Source: Bacteroidota bacterium (GTDB taxonomy: Bacteria; Bacteroidota; Bacteroidia; Chitinophagales; Chitinophagaceae). From it: DNA of 64,000 nucleotides. The notes beneath the pieces were generated by a model. That model had not been told where the DNA came from, made no database searches, and saw only the letters and a list, made by a program, of their open reading frames with translations. The first letter of the stretch is position 1. Every line of letters begins with the position of its first letter. A program made the position numbers and the translations under genes. The stretch lies in assembly GCA_947476145.1 (NCBI GenBank), contig CANJPH010000001.1:97362-161361 (forward strand). The letters are read 5' to 3'. Below are positions 19,328-29,397 of the stretch, piece after piece.

Positions 19328-20425
19328 ATGGCTTTACAGGCAGGAATTGTGGGATTACCAAATGTGGGAAAATCAACCTTATTTAATGCAGTAAGTAATA
19401 GTGCAAAAGCACAAGCAAGTAACTACCGTTTTTGTACGATCGAACCCAATGTAGGATTGGTAGATGTACCTGATCATAGAATGCAACAGTTAGCAGATCT
19501 CATTAATCCACAAAGAATCGTACCCACTCAATTAGAAATTGTTGATATTGCTGGCTTAGTAAAAGGGGCAAGTAAAGGGGAAGGTTTAGGAAATAAGTTT
19601 TTAGCGAATATCCGAGAAGTAAGTGCCATTATACATGTGATTCGCTGCTTTGAAGACGAAAATGTATTAAGAGAAGAAGGCGTTATTAATCCAATAGGAG
19701 ACAAAGAAATTATTGAAACAGAATTACAGCTAAAGGATTTAGATAGTGTAGAGAAAAAAATACAGCGTAGCGAAAAAATGGCTAAAACCGATCCTAAAGC
19801 AAAAGTAGAATTGGAAGTATTACAAAAATGTAAGGCACATTTAGAGCAAGGTAAAAGTATTCGTTCCTTAGGATTAGACAAAGAAGAAAAAATAGCCATT
19901 GCAGATATCTTTTTATTAACTGAAAAGCCAGTGATGTATGTTGCCAATGTGGATGAAAAATCAATGCATACTGGAAATGTATATTCCGAGAAATTAGTAG
20001 TTATGGCGAAAGAAGAAGGTGCTCAGGTTATTGTAATGTGTAATAATATTGAAGCTCAGATTACGGAACTAGAAGATCCCGATGACAAAGCTTTATTTAT
20101 GGAAGAGTATCAAATGAAAGAACCCGCATTAAACCGTTTAATTCAGTCTGCTTATAAACTATTAGCGCTTGAAACTTATTTTACTGCCGGTGTACAAGAA
20201 GTAAGAGCATGGACAATTGGAAATGGCTGGAAAGCACCACAAGCTGCTAGTGTCATACATACCGATTTTGAAAAAGGGTTCATTAAAGCGGAAGTCATTG
20301 CATTTGATGATTTTATTAAATTCAAAAGTGAAGCTGCTTGTAGAGATAACGGGAAATTAAGAATTGAAGGGAAAGAGTATATCGTAAAAGACGGAGATGT
20401 AATGCATTTTAGATTTAACGTTTAA
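19328..20425 (+). CDS. ychF: Redox-regulated ATPase YchF
   Basis: MALQAGIVGLPNVGKSTLFNAVSN...NYRFCTIEPNVGLVDVPD. Confidence 0.98.
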   Translation: MALQAGIVGLPNVGKSTLFNAVSNSAKAQASNYRFCTIEPNVGLVDVPDHRMQQLADLINPQRIVPTQLEIVDIAGLVKGASKGEGLGNKFLANIREVSAIIHVIRCFEDENVLREEGVINPIGDKEIIETELQLKDLDSVEKKIQRSEKMAKTDPKAKVELEVLQKCKAHLEQGKSIRSLGLDKEEKIAIADIFLLTEKPVMYVANVDEKSMHTGNVYSEKLVVMAKEEGAQVIVMCNNIEAQITELEDPDDKALFMEEYQMKEPALNRLIQSAYKLLALETYFTAGVQEVRAWTIGNGWKAPQAASVIHTDFEKGFIKAEVIAFDDFIKFKSEAACRDNGKLRIEGKEYIVKDGDVMHFRFNV

Positions 20426-20434
20426 TATTCATTT

Positions 20435-21265
20435 ATGTATCGTATGAAGTACCTTTTAATAATTGGTGTCACTATACTTTTCATTGCCTGCAATACAGGA
20501 AATAATTCGCAGGAAGGGGTCGATGAAACTAATCTTATTTTAGCGCCATCAGCGTTAACCTTCCAAGTGATTAAAACACATCTACACGATACTTCAGCTT
20601 ATACCGAAGGATTTGAATGGAATGGGGATACCCTAATTGAAAGTACAGGTAATTATAAGCAGAGTAAACTTAGATTACTAGATTCCAATATGAAGGAACT
20701 TAGAACCCCTATAAAATTAAATGACGAATATTTTGGAGAGGGCACTACCCTATTTAAAGGAAAAATATACCAACTCACCTATAAGGAACATAAAGTTTTT
20801 GTGTACGATGCAAAAACCTTAAATAAAGTAAATGAGCTATATTTTCCATTTGAAGAAGCCTGGGGTATGACACATAATGATACCGCCATTATTGTTACTA
20901 CTGGTGGTAGTAACTTGTATTATTTAGATCCAGCAACATTTAAGACCCTAAAAACCGTTGGAGTATATGACCATAATGGATATGTAGCTAATGTGAATGA
21001 ATTAGAATACGTGAATGGTAAATTATTTGCCAATGTATATTTAACGGACAAGATTTTACAAATAGATCCTGTAACTGGAAATGTATTAGCAGTAGCCGAC
21101 TTGACAAATATACTAGCTCAGGTAGGCATTCAAAATGATCCCAAAAAAATAGATGCAGGCAATGTTTTAAATGGAATTGCCTATCATAAACAAAAGGGTA
21201 CTTTCTTTATCACGGGTAAAATGTGGCCTGTAACCATTGAGCTCAAATTGAATGGGATAAAATAA
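20435..21265 (+). CDS. Glutaminyl-peptide cyclotransferase, lipoprotein
   Basis: Lipobox-like FIAC; AYTEGFEWNGDTLIESTGNYKQSKLR, ELEYVNGKLFANVYLTDKILQIDPVTG. Confidence 0.9.
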   Translation: MYRMKYLLIIGVTILFIACNTGNNSQEGVDETNLILAPSALTFQVIKTHLHDTSAYTEGFEWNGDTLIESTGNYKQSKLRLLDSNMKELRTPIKLNDEYFGEGTTLFKGKIYQLTYKEHKVFVYDAKTLNKVNELYFPFEEAWGMTHNDTAIIVTTGGSNLYYLDPATFKTLKTVGVYDHNGYVANVNELEYVNGKLFANVYLTDKILQIDPVTGNVLAVADLTNILAQVGIQNDPKKIDAGNVLNGIAYHKQKGTFFITGKMWPVTIELKLNGIK

Positions 21266-21274
21266 TAAGTGTAA

Positions 21275-22192
21275 TTATATTGCTGAATCTAGTATCTTAA
21301 TCTCGTATATAATGGAACTTGCTCTTTTAGCATTTTTTAAAGCTATTAAATTAGAGATGCATCCAATAAAAAAAGCACGTACAATTCCAATATATCCTGC
21401 ATTTTTATATTTTTCACTTAACAAACTCACATAGAAACTATCAAACCACATGGGTTTGTATTCGAGCACTTTCATATTATGTAGCGCACATAATGTATCC
21501 ATTGAAGAAGGAGAAAAATGATATAAGTGCCTTGGTAGGTCATAGGCTGCCCAATAACTATTATAAAATTGAGCATCATAGCTTGTATGATTAGGAACTG
21601 CAATAATTAATCGACCGTTTACTTTTAATAAAGATCTGAAAGCATTCATATAAGCTGATAAATCATGAACGTGCTCCAATACATGCCATAAAGTAATTAC
21701 TTCAAAACTATGCTTTGGAAGATTGTACAATTCATCAACTGGTAATAAGGATAAATTATAATTATCCAATGCTCTTTTCCTACTTCCTTCATCAGGCTCT
21801 AGTGCAGTAACTTTCCAACCTTTCTTTTGCATGGCACTCGCAAATGCACCTGTACCTGCTCCTACTTCTAAAATATGTCCTTTATGACCCGTAAACAAAG
21901 ACTGTACCCAGTTTGTTTTTTGTAATAGAGTGCGGGTTTTAACCTTATGATATAATTTATTCATCCACCCTTCTTTTACATCGGTATGAGAAATATAATC
22001 AGGAAAATTATAGTAAGGTACAATGTCAATTTTAGAAGGTGTTGGAAACGTAAATAATAAACTACATTTTTTACAAATCAGCATATCAAATGACTCCTTA
22101 GTTAAGGAATAGTCTTTGGCTTGCAAGCTCAAAGCTGTATTATCATTTTTACAAACAGGACAAGGTGTATAAGACTGTTGTTGAAATGACAT
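21275..22192 (-). CDS. Class I SAM-dependent methyltransferase with N-terminal zinc-ribbon-like Cys motif
   Basis: CPVCKND...CKKCSLLFTFP; ILEVGAGTGAFASAMQKKG; VITLWHVLEHVHD. Confidence 0.92.
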   Translation of the reverse strand: MSFQQQSYTPCPVCKNDNTALSLQAKDYSLTKESFDMLICKKCSLLFTFPTPSKIDIVPYYNFPDYISHTDVKEGWMNKLYHKVKTRTLLQKTNWVQSLFTGHKGHILEVGAGTGAFASAMQKKGWKVTALEPDEGSRKRALDNYNLSLLPVDELYNLPKHSFEVITLWHVLEHVHDLSAYMNAFRSLLKVNGRLIIAVPNHTSYDAQFYNSYWAAYDLPRHLYHFSPSSMDTLCALHNMKVLEYKPMWFDSFYVSLLSEKYKNAGYIGIVRAFFIGCISNLIALKNAKRASSIIYEIKILDSAI

Positions 22193-22199
22193 ACTTTAA

Positions 22200-22691
22200 T
22201 TATAATGGTTTTAATAATATAAGTGCAGCGGCAATAAGTATTAAACCAATTGTCCAAACCCACCAATAATCCCTATTTTTATTAGCTTGCTCATATTTAC
22301 TTTCAAACAAAGGTGCCATGTCCATTGCTAAGTCCTTATAATATAAATCGGCATTGTATAAATTATTCCAAGAAATTAGGTTTTCATTTTTATGTAAAGT
22401 ACCTAGGTTCCCAAAATTTAAACTCGTGATTTTTTGTTCTTTAAATTGTTGGATGAAAGCATCAAATTGAAGATTGGCTTGTTCTATAGAAATATTAAGT
22501 TCGTCAGCTAGAAAATTATAGAATTGTTTAGATGGAGTAACTTCTGTAATTTCTAGTTCTATAAATTCCTTTGGTGCTACAAATTTATTGAGTTCCCAAT
22601 AGGAAGCTTGTTTACTCCACTTTAAAATACCAATAGTAGGCAAATCAAGATGACCGTATTTAATAAAATATTGTACTAATGTATGAATCAT
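22200..22691 (-). CDS. HU/CCDC81-like domain protein with a single C-terminal TM helix (putative)
   Basis: VQYFIKYGHLDLPTIGILKWSKQ start pattern and LNFGNLGTLHKNE; C-terminal WWVWTIGLILIAAALILLKPL. Confidence 0.5.
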   Translation of the reverse strand: MIHTLVQYFIKYGHLDLPTIGILKWSKQASYWELNKFVAPKEFIELEITEVTPSKQFYNFLADELNISIEQANLQFDAFIQQFKEQKITSLNFGNLGTLHKNENLISWNNLYNADLYYKDLAMDMAPLFESKYEQANKNRDYWWVWTIGLILIAAALILLKPL

Positions 22692-22696
22692 AAATA

Positions 22697-24511
22697 TTAC
22701 TTAAACGAATATACAACACCTGCTATTAATTGTACGCCTAAAGATGGGTAATTTGACCATCTTTGATAAGGCTTATCTAATAAATTATCGCCTTTTACCC
22801 AGGCCGTAAAACGAGGTGTTAACTTATAGGACATAGACGCGTTCAAAACAAGTGCATTGTCTGCATCATAAGGTATCGCTAATTCATTAAATAATGTAGC
22901 TCCAGTAAAATATTGTACAGTACCGTTCAATTGAAAATCATGACTGGGAGACCAAGAGATTTTAGAATTTACCTCTAAAGGTAAAATACCCCATGGTTTC
23001 GCATTTTGTTGCAATGAATTAAACTGAATATATTTTAGATTATTGGTAACTAATAAATGATCACTGAACTGATATCTTAGATTAGCATCAAACTGAATAG
23101 TACTTGCTTTGTTTTCGAATATGCTATTGTAATAAAGACCATTATTTAAAAGATTAGTATTGGTTTTTTTATTAAATAATAACAGATTGGTATAGTCATT
23201 AATCGAGAATTCAAACCCATAACTTAATCTTTTACCATTGCTTATATTTAATGCAACAGATTTACGATCTTGCGTTGTAATTTCTAATTGATTGGGAACA
23301 GCTATCCATGGATTTTGACCGACTAAATCAGTATAAGCATTATTGACTATAAAGGCATGCCAACCAGCAGTTAAAATAAAGTTAGTATCTTTTAAGATTT
23401 TCTTAAAAGCAATATCTGGATAAATGTGAAATTGGCTATTTATTAAAACAGGACTCACCCCTAATTTGAAAACACTATTAAATTTATTGAATTCCAAATT
23501 GGGATCCAACCTCAGGACATATTTTGAATTACTATTACCATTTCTAATTGAAAGTTGATTTATGGAATAGGTTAAATCAAAATTTAAACGTGTACTACTT
23601 CTAAAATCAACAGCAAAAGGGCTATTGATACTAACAAAGTTATTGGTAGCCCCTTCAATCCCTTCAAATCGCTCATACAACAAATTGGGAGCATAATAAA
23701 TGCTTCCTATGGTCTCTTTTTTGGTTTTAATCCAATTTAAAGAAGCTCCTGTAAGAAAACTATTTTGTTTAAAATTTGCGAATGGCAACATAGAGGAATC
23801 TGGAACAAGACCGAATCTATACCTACCAAATTGTTGGTAATATATTTTTGATAATAAATGTCCTTTATCAGGAAGTACATAATCTCCTAAATAGCTTATC
23901 CCCAAACTACGGGTAGACTGTAAATGGTGATCTCCTTTAATGGATTCATTATTGATATTAAAACTATGCGTATTATTGTATTTATCTATAAAATAATTAT
24001 CTAGCTCTATTAAATGATGGAAGTAATTACCATATCCAAATCTTAGGGTTGTATTATTTTGCAATAAAGCCACTGAATCCATTTTAAAAGATCTTGGCAC
24101 TAATGGTATTGGACGATATTGAAAACTCAAATTTTGACTCGGCACCTGATAGTCTAATCGAACCGAGCCTGTATCATTTCTTTCACTAGCAGTTACAAAA
24201 TCTATCTTCGCTATGTTTTTTAATTGTGGCTTAAAGGCAGATAATATAGTTACCACTTTTTCGGGTAAGGAATCTATATTAGTAGTTTCCCGAGTGCTAT
24301 ATTGAACTTCTAATTTAGTGTCAGGAGCCGTCTTAGGAGTTTTTACTACTTTAACAGTATTGCTTTTCTTTGATTTTGATTTCTTTTTAGCCGCTTTTTT
24401 CTTGGTCGTAGTTTGTTTTGCCTTCTTACTTTTCTTTTGCGCATTGGCTGGAGCATAAAAAAGTACAAAAGCCATTAAGAAAAATAATATATAGGTGCAA
24501 TGTTTTTTCAT
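22697..24511 (-). CDS. TonB-dependent receptor-like outer-membrane beta-barrel with Lys-rich N-terminal segment
   Basis: Signal peptide, KKSKKAKQTTTKKKAAKKKSKSKK tract, alternating beta-strand pattern, terminal GVQLIAGVVYSFK. Confidence 0.8.
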   Translation of the reverse strand: MKKHCTYILFFLMAFVLFYAPANAQKKSKKAKQTTTKKKAAKKKSKSKKSNTVKVVKTPKTAPDTKLEVQYSTRETTNIDSLPEKVVTILSAFKPQLKNIAKIDFVTASERNDTGSVRLDYQVPSQNLSFQYRPIPLVPRSFKMDSVALLQNNTTLRFGYGNYFHHLIELDNYFIDKYNNTHSFNINNESIKGDHHLQSTRSLGISYLGDYVLPDKGHLLSKIYYQQFGRYRFGLVPDSSMLPFANFKQNSFLTGASLNWIKTKKETIGSIYYAPNLLYERFEGIEGATNNFVSINSPFAVDFRSSTRLNFDLTYSINQLSIRNGNSNSKYVLRLDPNLEFNKFNSVFKLGVSPVLINSQFHIYPDIAFKKILKDTNFILTAGWHAFIVNNAYTDLVGQNPWIAVPNQLEITTQDRKSVALNISNGKRLSYGFEFSINDYTNLLLFNKKTNTNLLNNGLYYNSIFENKASTIQFDANLRYQFSDHLLVTNNLKYIQFNSLQQNAKPWGILPLEVNSKISWSPSHDFQLNGTVQYFTGATLFNELAIPYDADNALVLNASMSYKLTPRFTAWVKGDNLLDKPYQRWSNYPSLGVQLIAGVVYSFK

Positions 24512-24522
24512 AGTCAGGATTT

Positions 24523-27500
24523 CTAATTATTTGTAGATTCAACCAGTAATTTTAATTTATTTGCAGCTTCTAATTTCAGTTCTTCTATACTTGCATTTTC
24601 AGCAACACTCTTATAGGTTGCTATCGCATTAAAATTATCTTTTTGGGCAATATAAATATCCCCAAGTAATACATAGGACTTGGTCACCCAATATTCATAT
24701 GCGGATTGTTTTTTAATTATATCAAATGCAGTTTTTTCAGCTAAGGACAATTTTTGCTGGTCTAAATATAACTTAGCCAACAAATAATGTGCCTCTGCAG
24801 TAATTAAAGTTGAATTTGATTTTATTACCTTATTTAAAATTTGGGTAGCCGTTGCAGAATCTTTATTAATTAATGCCTGATGATATAATGCCATATTCGC
24901 AATTACAATATCGTCCGGTGCTGAACTCTTATCCTGTAAAATTTGGCTAGCTATCATTGCACATTCCTGCCACTTTTCATTTTTATACTCACATCTTAAT
25001 AAACCCTTAAGGGCTTCATTTTTATTTTCTTGCTGGGTAGCTATGGAAGCCAATACCCTAAAATATTTTTCTGCTAAAGCATAATCCTTTACATTAAAAT
25101 AATTTAATCTAGCAGCTAATAAGGATGCTCTTTCGGCATATTTATTAGGGGCTTGATTAGCAACATTACCAAAATATTGAGCTGCCGAATCAAATTGTTG
25201 CTGTGCATATTCAATTTCTGCAATAATATTATTGGCCTCCAATTGATTATTTCCCATAGGAAACGATACTAAATACTTTTTAAGTCCTTGTGAAGCTTCT
25301 GAAAATTTCTTTTGTTCATATTTTAATATAGAAGCCTTAAACGTTAAAGAATCTTGTTCATTAATAGCCAATGGCTTACCATAATCATTCATGAATTTTA
25401 CAAACAATTCGGGCGTCTGGTCTTCTATGTAAATATTTCTAATAAATTCTACTGCATTTTCACTTTCAACCGAATTGGGGTAAGTACTATATAGGTCTCT
25501 GAAATTTTGTAAGGCTACCTCGTTTTTATTTAAATTAAAATAAACAATGCCTAGTTTGTAATAGGCTTGTGGGTAATAACTACTTGCTCTTTTGTCTATT
25601 AATACTTTACTCAATGGTTCAATTGCAGCATCAAAATTCTCCTGATTTGTATAGGTATCAGATAATTCCATGAAGGCATCATTCATATAGGCCGACTTTG
25701 GATTTTGTGACACATAATCTTTTAAAATTTTAATTTTCTCATTCGCCTTACCCATACCACCTACAATAATGGCTTTTTGTAAAGTCGCATAATCCACTGT
25801 AGCCCATTCCCATTCAATCACATTCTGATAAATTTCCAAGGCGGCTTTGTATTGCTTTGTCATCATTTGGCAATCCCCTAATCTTAAGTAAGCATCTTGT
25901 TGATACGCTTCAATCATATTGCTATGATTGTACTTTGATACAAAAGAAAAATGAGACAAGGCTTTTTGGAAATTTGCCTTTTTTAAATAACAATACCCTA
26001 ATGTATACTTCGCATGTCTTTGGGAAACTTCACCCACTTCGATTGGATCTAATAAAAAGCGTTCTAAAGTTTCTATGGCCATATCTATTCTACCTAATTT
26101 GTAAGAAAGTTCCCCTAGCCAAAATTGTGCATAAGGAACTATTTTTGTATTGTAAGGCGTATTTAATAATTGATTTAGCAGTGGATATGCTTTCTCAATT
26201 TGACCATCGTTAATGTACAAAGTAGCTCTACCATATAAAACACCAGGATACAATTTTAATAAATCGGTAGAAGGATTTTGAACGGATTCAAAAGCTTCTA
26301 AGGCTTGTATATAATTATTACTATAAGCAAGTGCTGTAATCCACAAAGTTTTTGCTTCCTCTTTATATATTGAATTAGGATAAGTAGACATAAACTTATC
26401 TAGTGTGAAAATGGCATTGCTATACTCCTTTAACTCAGTACAAAGTTTTCCATAATTAAATAATGAAATTTCTTTTTGAGAAAGGTTTTGGCTTTTTGAA
26501 GAACAAATTAGAAAGGCATTTTTAGCTCCATTTTTATCATTGACCTTTAAATAGGAAGTTGCTAATAAATACATACTGTTTTGTCCTAATGAATCTTCTA
26601 CACTCGCAAGTTCTTTAAACCCTGGTATTGCTTTTTCCCAATTTTGAGATTGAAAATAGCAAAATGACAATTGATATAAATCCTGAGGGTCTACCTTTTT
26701 TTGAACTGACACATAATTTGATAAATAGGGCAAAGCCTTTTCGTATTGTTTTTTCTCAAATAATAAATGCCCCATTAATTGCTTTAACTTAAGCTCATAA
26801 AACTGTCCATTCACTTTTAAAGCAGCTTCGCAGGTTTGCATCGACTTTTCATAATCTCCTAAAAAATAATATAACTGACTTATATAAAACGGAGTCAATT
26901 TAGCGTAGGCTTCATTTTGAGCAGCAATCTGAAAATAACCCAATGCGGCTGTAAATTCCTTTTTCTCTAGCGCAATAAATCCTGCATAATAATTGGCGTC
27001 GGTATAATTTGGATTATTTTTAACCTGTCTAACTGAATTCAACAAACTAGTTGCCTTACCCCAGTTACCCGCTTTGAAATATAAATAGCCTTCTAAATAT
27101 TTCATTAAAACAATGTCCTCGTTGTCTATATCGTCTAGGCTAACTTTCGCAAAGCACTTAAAGGCTTCTTCATCCATCTGATGCTTAAAATAATATTTAC
27201 CCAAAGAAAAGGAAAGCTTAGATTGATAAATTCGATTCGTGCATGTTGTTAGCCATTTTTTTGCATCTAATTCGGCATTTGATCTATCTACTAATAAGGA
27301 TAATGAATGGAAATAAAAGCCGATATCTTCCTGATTTTTATGAAATGAATAAGCGGACTGTATATGCTGAAATGCCAATACAGTATCCCCTAACTTTAGG
27401 GCATTGATCCCTTTTTCAAAAGACGGATCTTGTAATGTATTGGATACCCCATTTTGACCGTTAACCTGTATATTTAAACTACATGTTAAAAGAAAAGTGG

Positions 27501-27531
27501 CAAATGAAATGATAACTGTTTTTTTGAACAT
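24523..27531 (-). CDS. Large tetratricopeptide repeat protein
   Basis: Many TPR units (YYAGFIALEKKEFTAALGYFQIAAQ, KLGIVYFNLNKNEVALQNFRDLYSTYPNS). Confidence 0.92.
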   Translation of the reverse strand: MFKKTVIISFATFLLTCSLNIQVNGQNGVSNTLQDPSFEKGINALKLGDTVLAFQHIQSAYSFHKNQEDIGFYFHSLSLLVDRSNAELDAKKWLTTCTNRIYQSKLSFSLGKYYFKHQMDEEAFKCFAKVSLDDIDNEDIVLMKYLEGYLYFKAGNWGKATSLLNSVRQVKNNPNYTDANYYAGFIALEKKEFTAALGYFQIAAQNEAYAKLTPFYISQLYYFLGDYEKSMQTCEAALKVNGQFYELKLKQLMGHLLFEKKQYEKALPYLSNYVSVQKKVDPQDLYQLSFCYFQSQNWEKAIPGFKELASVEDSLGQNSMYLLATSYLKVNDKNGAKNAFLICSSKSQNLSQKEISLFNYGKLCTELKEYSNAIFTLDKFMSTYPNSIYKEEAKTLWITALAYSNNYIQALEAFESVQNPSTDLLKLYPGVLYGRATLYINDGQIEKAYPLLNQLLNTPYNTKIVPYAQFWLGELSYKLGRIDMAIETLERFLLDPIEVGEVSQRHAKYTLGYCYLKKANFQKALSHFSFVSKYNHSNMIEAYQQDAYLRLGDCQMMTKQYKAALEIYQNVIEWEWATVDYATLQKAIIVGGMGKANEKIKILKDYVSQNPKSAYMNDAFMELSDTYTNQENFDAAIEPLSKVLIDKRASSYYPQAYYKLGIVYFNLNKNEVALQNFRDLYSTYPNSVESENAVEFIRNIYIEDQTPELFVKFMNDYGKPLAINEQDSLTFKASILKYEQKKFSEASQGLKKYLVSFPMGNNQLEANNIIAEIEYAQQQFDSAAQYFGNVANQAPNKYAERASLLAARLNYFNVKDYALAEKYFRVLASIATQQENKNEALKGLLRCEYKNEKWQECAMIASQILQDKSSAPDDIVIANMALYHQALINKDSATATQILNKVIKSNSTLITAEAHYLLAKLYLDQQKLSLAEKTAFDIIKKQSAYEYWVTKSYVLLGDIYIAQKDNFNAIATYKSVAENASIEELKLEAANKLKLLVESTNN

Positions 27532-27622
27532 AAATCCTGTGTTTAATAATACCCTAAAATTAAGCCCTCCTTATAGAACGTATTGTTAAATAGACTTATT
27601 GTGGAAAAACAGATTGATTGCG

Positions 27623-27630
27623 TAAATTTG
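27623..27630 (+). promoter_or_regulatory. -7 promoter element TAAATTTG for thioesterase/cinA operon
   Basis: TAnnTTTG match with ATTG 21 nt upstream. Confidence 0.55.
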
Positions 27631-27658
27631 TCAACAATTACAATAAATACAATATTAC

Positions 27659-28069
27659 ATGTACGAACACAATACCACCCTAAGAGTGAGATATGCAGAA
27701 GCTGACCCAATGAATGTAGTTTACTACGGCAATTATGCTCAATATTTTGAAGTAGGCAGAGTGGAGGGCCTTAGGGCACTTGGAATTAGCTATAAATCCA
27801 TGGAAGAAATGGGTTTTATGCTGCCGGTAGTGGAATTAAATATAAAATACCTAAGATCTGCCTATTACGACGATTTAATCACCATAAAAACCATGATTAA
27901 ACAATTGCCAGTGGATCATAGAATTCAATTTGACCAAGAGATTTATAATGAAGCTGGAAAGTTGCTTACCATTGGAACGGTTAAATTATATTTTATGGAT
28001 CAAACCCTTACCAAACGAGTTTCTATGCCTCCATTTTTATCTGAAAAACTAAGCCCCTATTTTAGTTAA
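27659..28069 (+). CDS. Acyl-CoA thioesterase, YbgC/4-hydroxybenzoyl-CoA thioesterase family
   Basis: LRVRYAEADPMNVVYYGNYAQYFEVGRVE. Confidence 0.93.
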   Translation: MYEHNTTLRVRYAEADPMNVVYYGNYAQYFEVGRVEGLRALGISYKSMEEMGFMLPVVELNIKYLRSAYYDDLITIKTMIKQLPVDHRIQFDQEIYNEAGKLLTIGTVKLYFMDQTLTKRVSMPPFLSEKLSPYFS

Positions 28070-28114
28070 AACGCCTTAATTTGATTTACTTTGCACCGAA
28101 TTAATAATCATTAA

Positions 28115-29371
28115 ATGCAATTCATTAAAGCGTCAATTATAACCATTGGAGATGAATTACTCATTGGTCAAGTAATTGATACCAACAGTGCCTATATTGC
28201 GCAATCGCTCAATAAAATTGGAGTCACTGTAAGCAACCGAATCGCAGTTGGAGACGATAAAGACGCTATTTTAGATGCTTTAGAAAATACTTCAAAACAT
28301 AGTAATGTAGTGATCATTACTGGTGGGTTAGGCCCCACTGCAGATGATATCACTAAGCCTTTATTAAATGAATATTTTGGAGGTAAAATGGTGATACATC
28401 AGCCTTCATTAGAACATATCACAGATATATTTGTAAATAAATATCAACGTCCCTTAATCGAAAGAAATATTAAGCAAGCAGAAGTTCCAGATGTTTGCGA
28501 AGTATTATTTAATGAAAACGGTACGGCGCCTGGTATGCTATTTGAAAAAGCAGGTGTGCTTTATTTTTCTTTGCCTGGAGTGCCACACGAAATGAAGGGA
28601 TTAGTGGACAAATATGTGATTCCAAGAATTAAACAATCTTTCAAAACACCCAGCATTGTTCATCGGACTTTACTCACGGCTGGCATTGGTGAATCCTTCC
28701 TTGCAGAAATAATCGCCGATTTTGAAAACGCTTTGCCAAGTCATATCAAATTAGCCTATTTACCCAATTTTGGCATGGTTCGACTTAGACTCACTGGGAC
28801 AAGTGACAATGAAAATGAATTGATTTCCAATATAGAAGCAGCTTTTGCTGAATTAAAAGTAAAAGTACAAGCATACTTAGTGACAGATAAAGACGAACCC
28901 ATGGAAGTGGTGGTGGGAGGTTTATTAAAATCTAAGAATCAAACGGTGGCCACAGCTGAAAGTTGTACTGGAGGCTTTATTGGTCACTTATTATCAAAGC
29001 ATGCAGGTTCCTCTCAATTTTACACCGGAGGCATTATTAGCTATGATAATAGAATTAAAACGGAATACTTGGACGTTTCCACCGAAATCTTACATACCGT
29101 AGGGGCAGTAAGTAAAGAAGCCGTAGAACAAATGGCTGTAGCAGTGAGGGCAAAGATGAATACTGATTACGGTGTTTCGGTGAGTGGGATCATGGGTCCA
29201 TCGGGCAAAACCGACGAAAAACCACTTGGAATGGTGTGGATTGGGGTGGCTAGCAAGGAAAAAGTGCATTCTAAGGTTTTATATCTACGCTTTGACCGTT
29301 CTAGAAATATAGAAGTAACTGCCACACAGGCCATAAATTTACTTAGGTTGTTAATTATCAATAAGATTTAG
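28115..29371 (+). CDS. cinA: CinA family protein (competence/damage-inducible, NMN amidohydrolase domain)
   Basis: ASIITIGDELLIGQVIDTNSAYIAQSLNKIG; TAESCTGGFIGHLLSK. Confidence 0.96.
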   Translation: MQFIKASIITIGDELLIGQVIDTNSAYIAQSLNKIGVTVSNRIAVGDDKDAILDALENTSKHSNVVIITGGLGPTADDITKPLLNEYFGGKMVIHQPSLEHITDIFVNKYQRPLIERNIKQAEVPDVCEVLFNENGTAPGMLFEKAGVLYFSLPGVPHEMKGLVDKYVIPRIKQSFKTPSIVHRTLLTAGIGESFLAEIIADFENALPSHIKLAYLPNFGMVRLRLTGTSDNENELISNIEAAFAELKVKVQAYLVTDKDEPMEVVVGGLLKSKNQTVATAESCTGGFIGHLLSKHAGSSQFYTGGIISYDNRIKTEYLDVSTEILHTVGAVSKEAVEQMAVAVRAKMNTDYGVSVSGIMGPSGKTDEKPLGMVWIGVASKEKVHSKVLYLRFDRSRNIEVTATQAINLLRLLIINKI

Positions 29372-29374
29372 TCT

Positions 29375-29382
29375 TATTTTTG
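29375..29382 (+). promoter_or_regulatory. -7 promoter element TATTTTTG for E2 gene
   Basis: TAnnTTTG match 15 nt upstream of ATG at 29398; argues against the track start at 29380. Confidence 0.5.
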
Positions 29383-29397
29383 CTTAAATTCTCTCCT

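Noticed and set aside
25857-26213. Plus-strand 118-aa ORF
   Set aside because: Antisense to the 1002-aa TPR protein.
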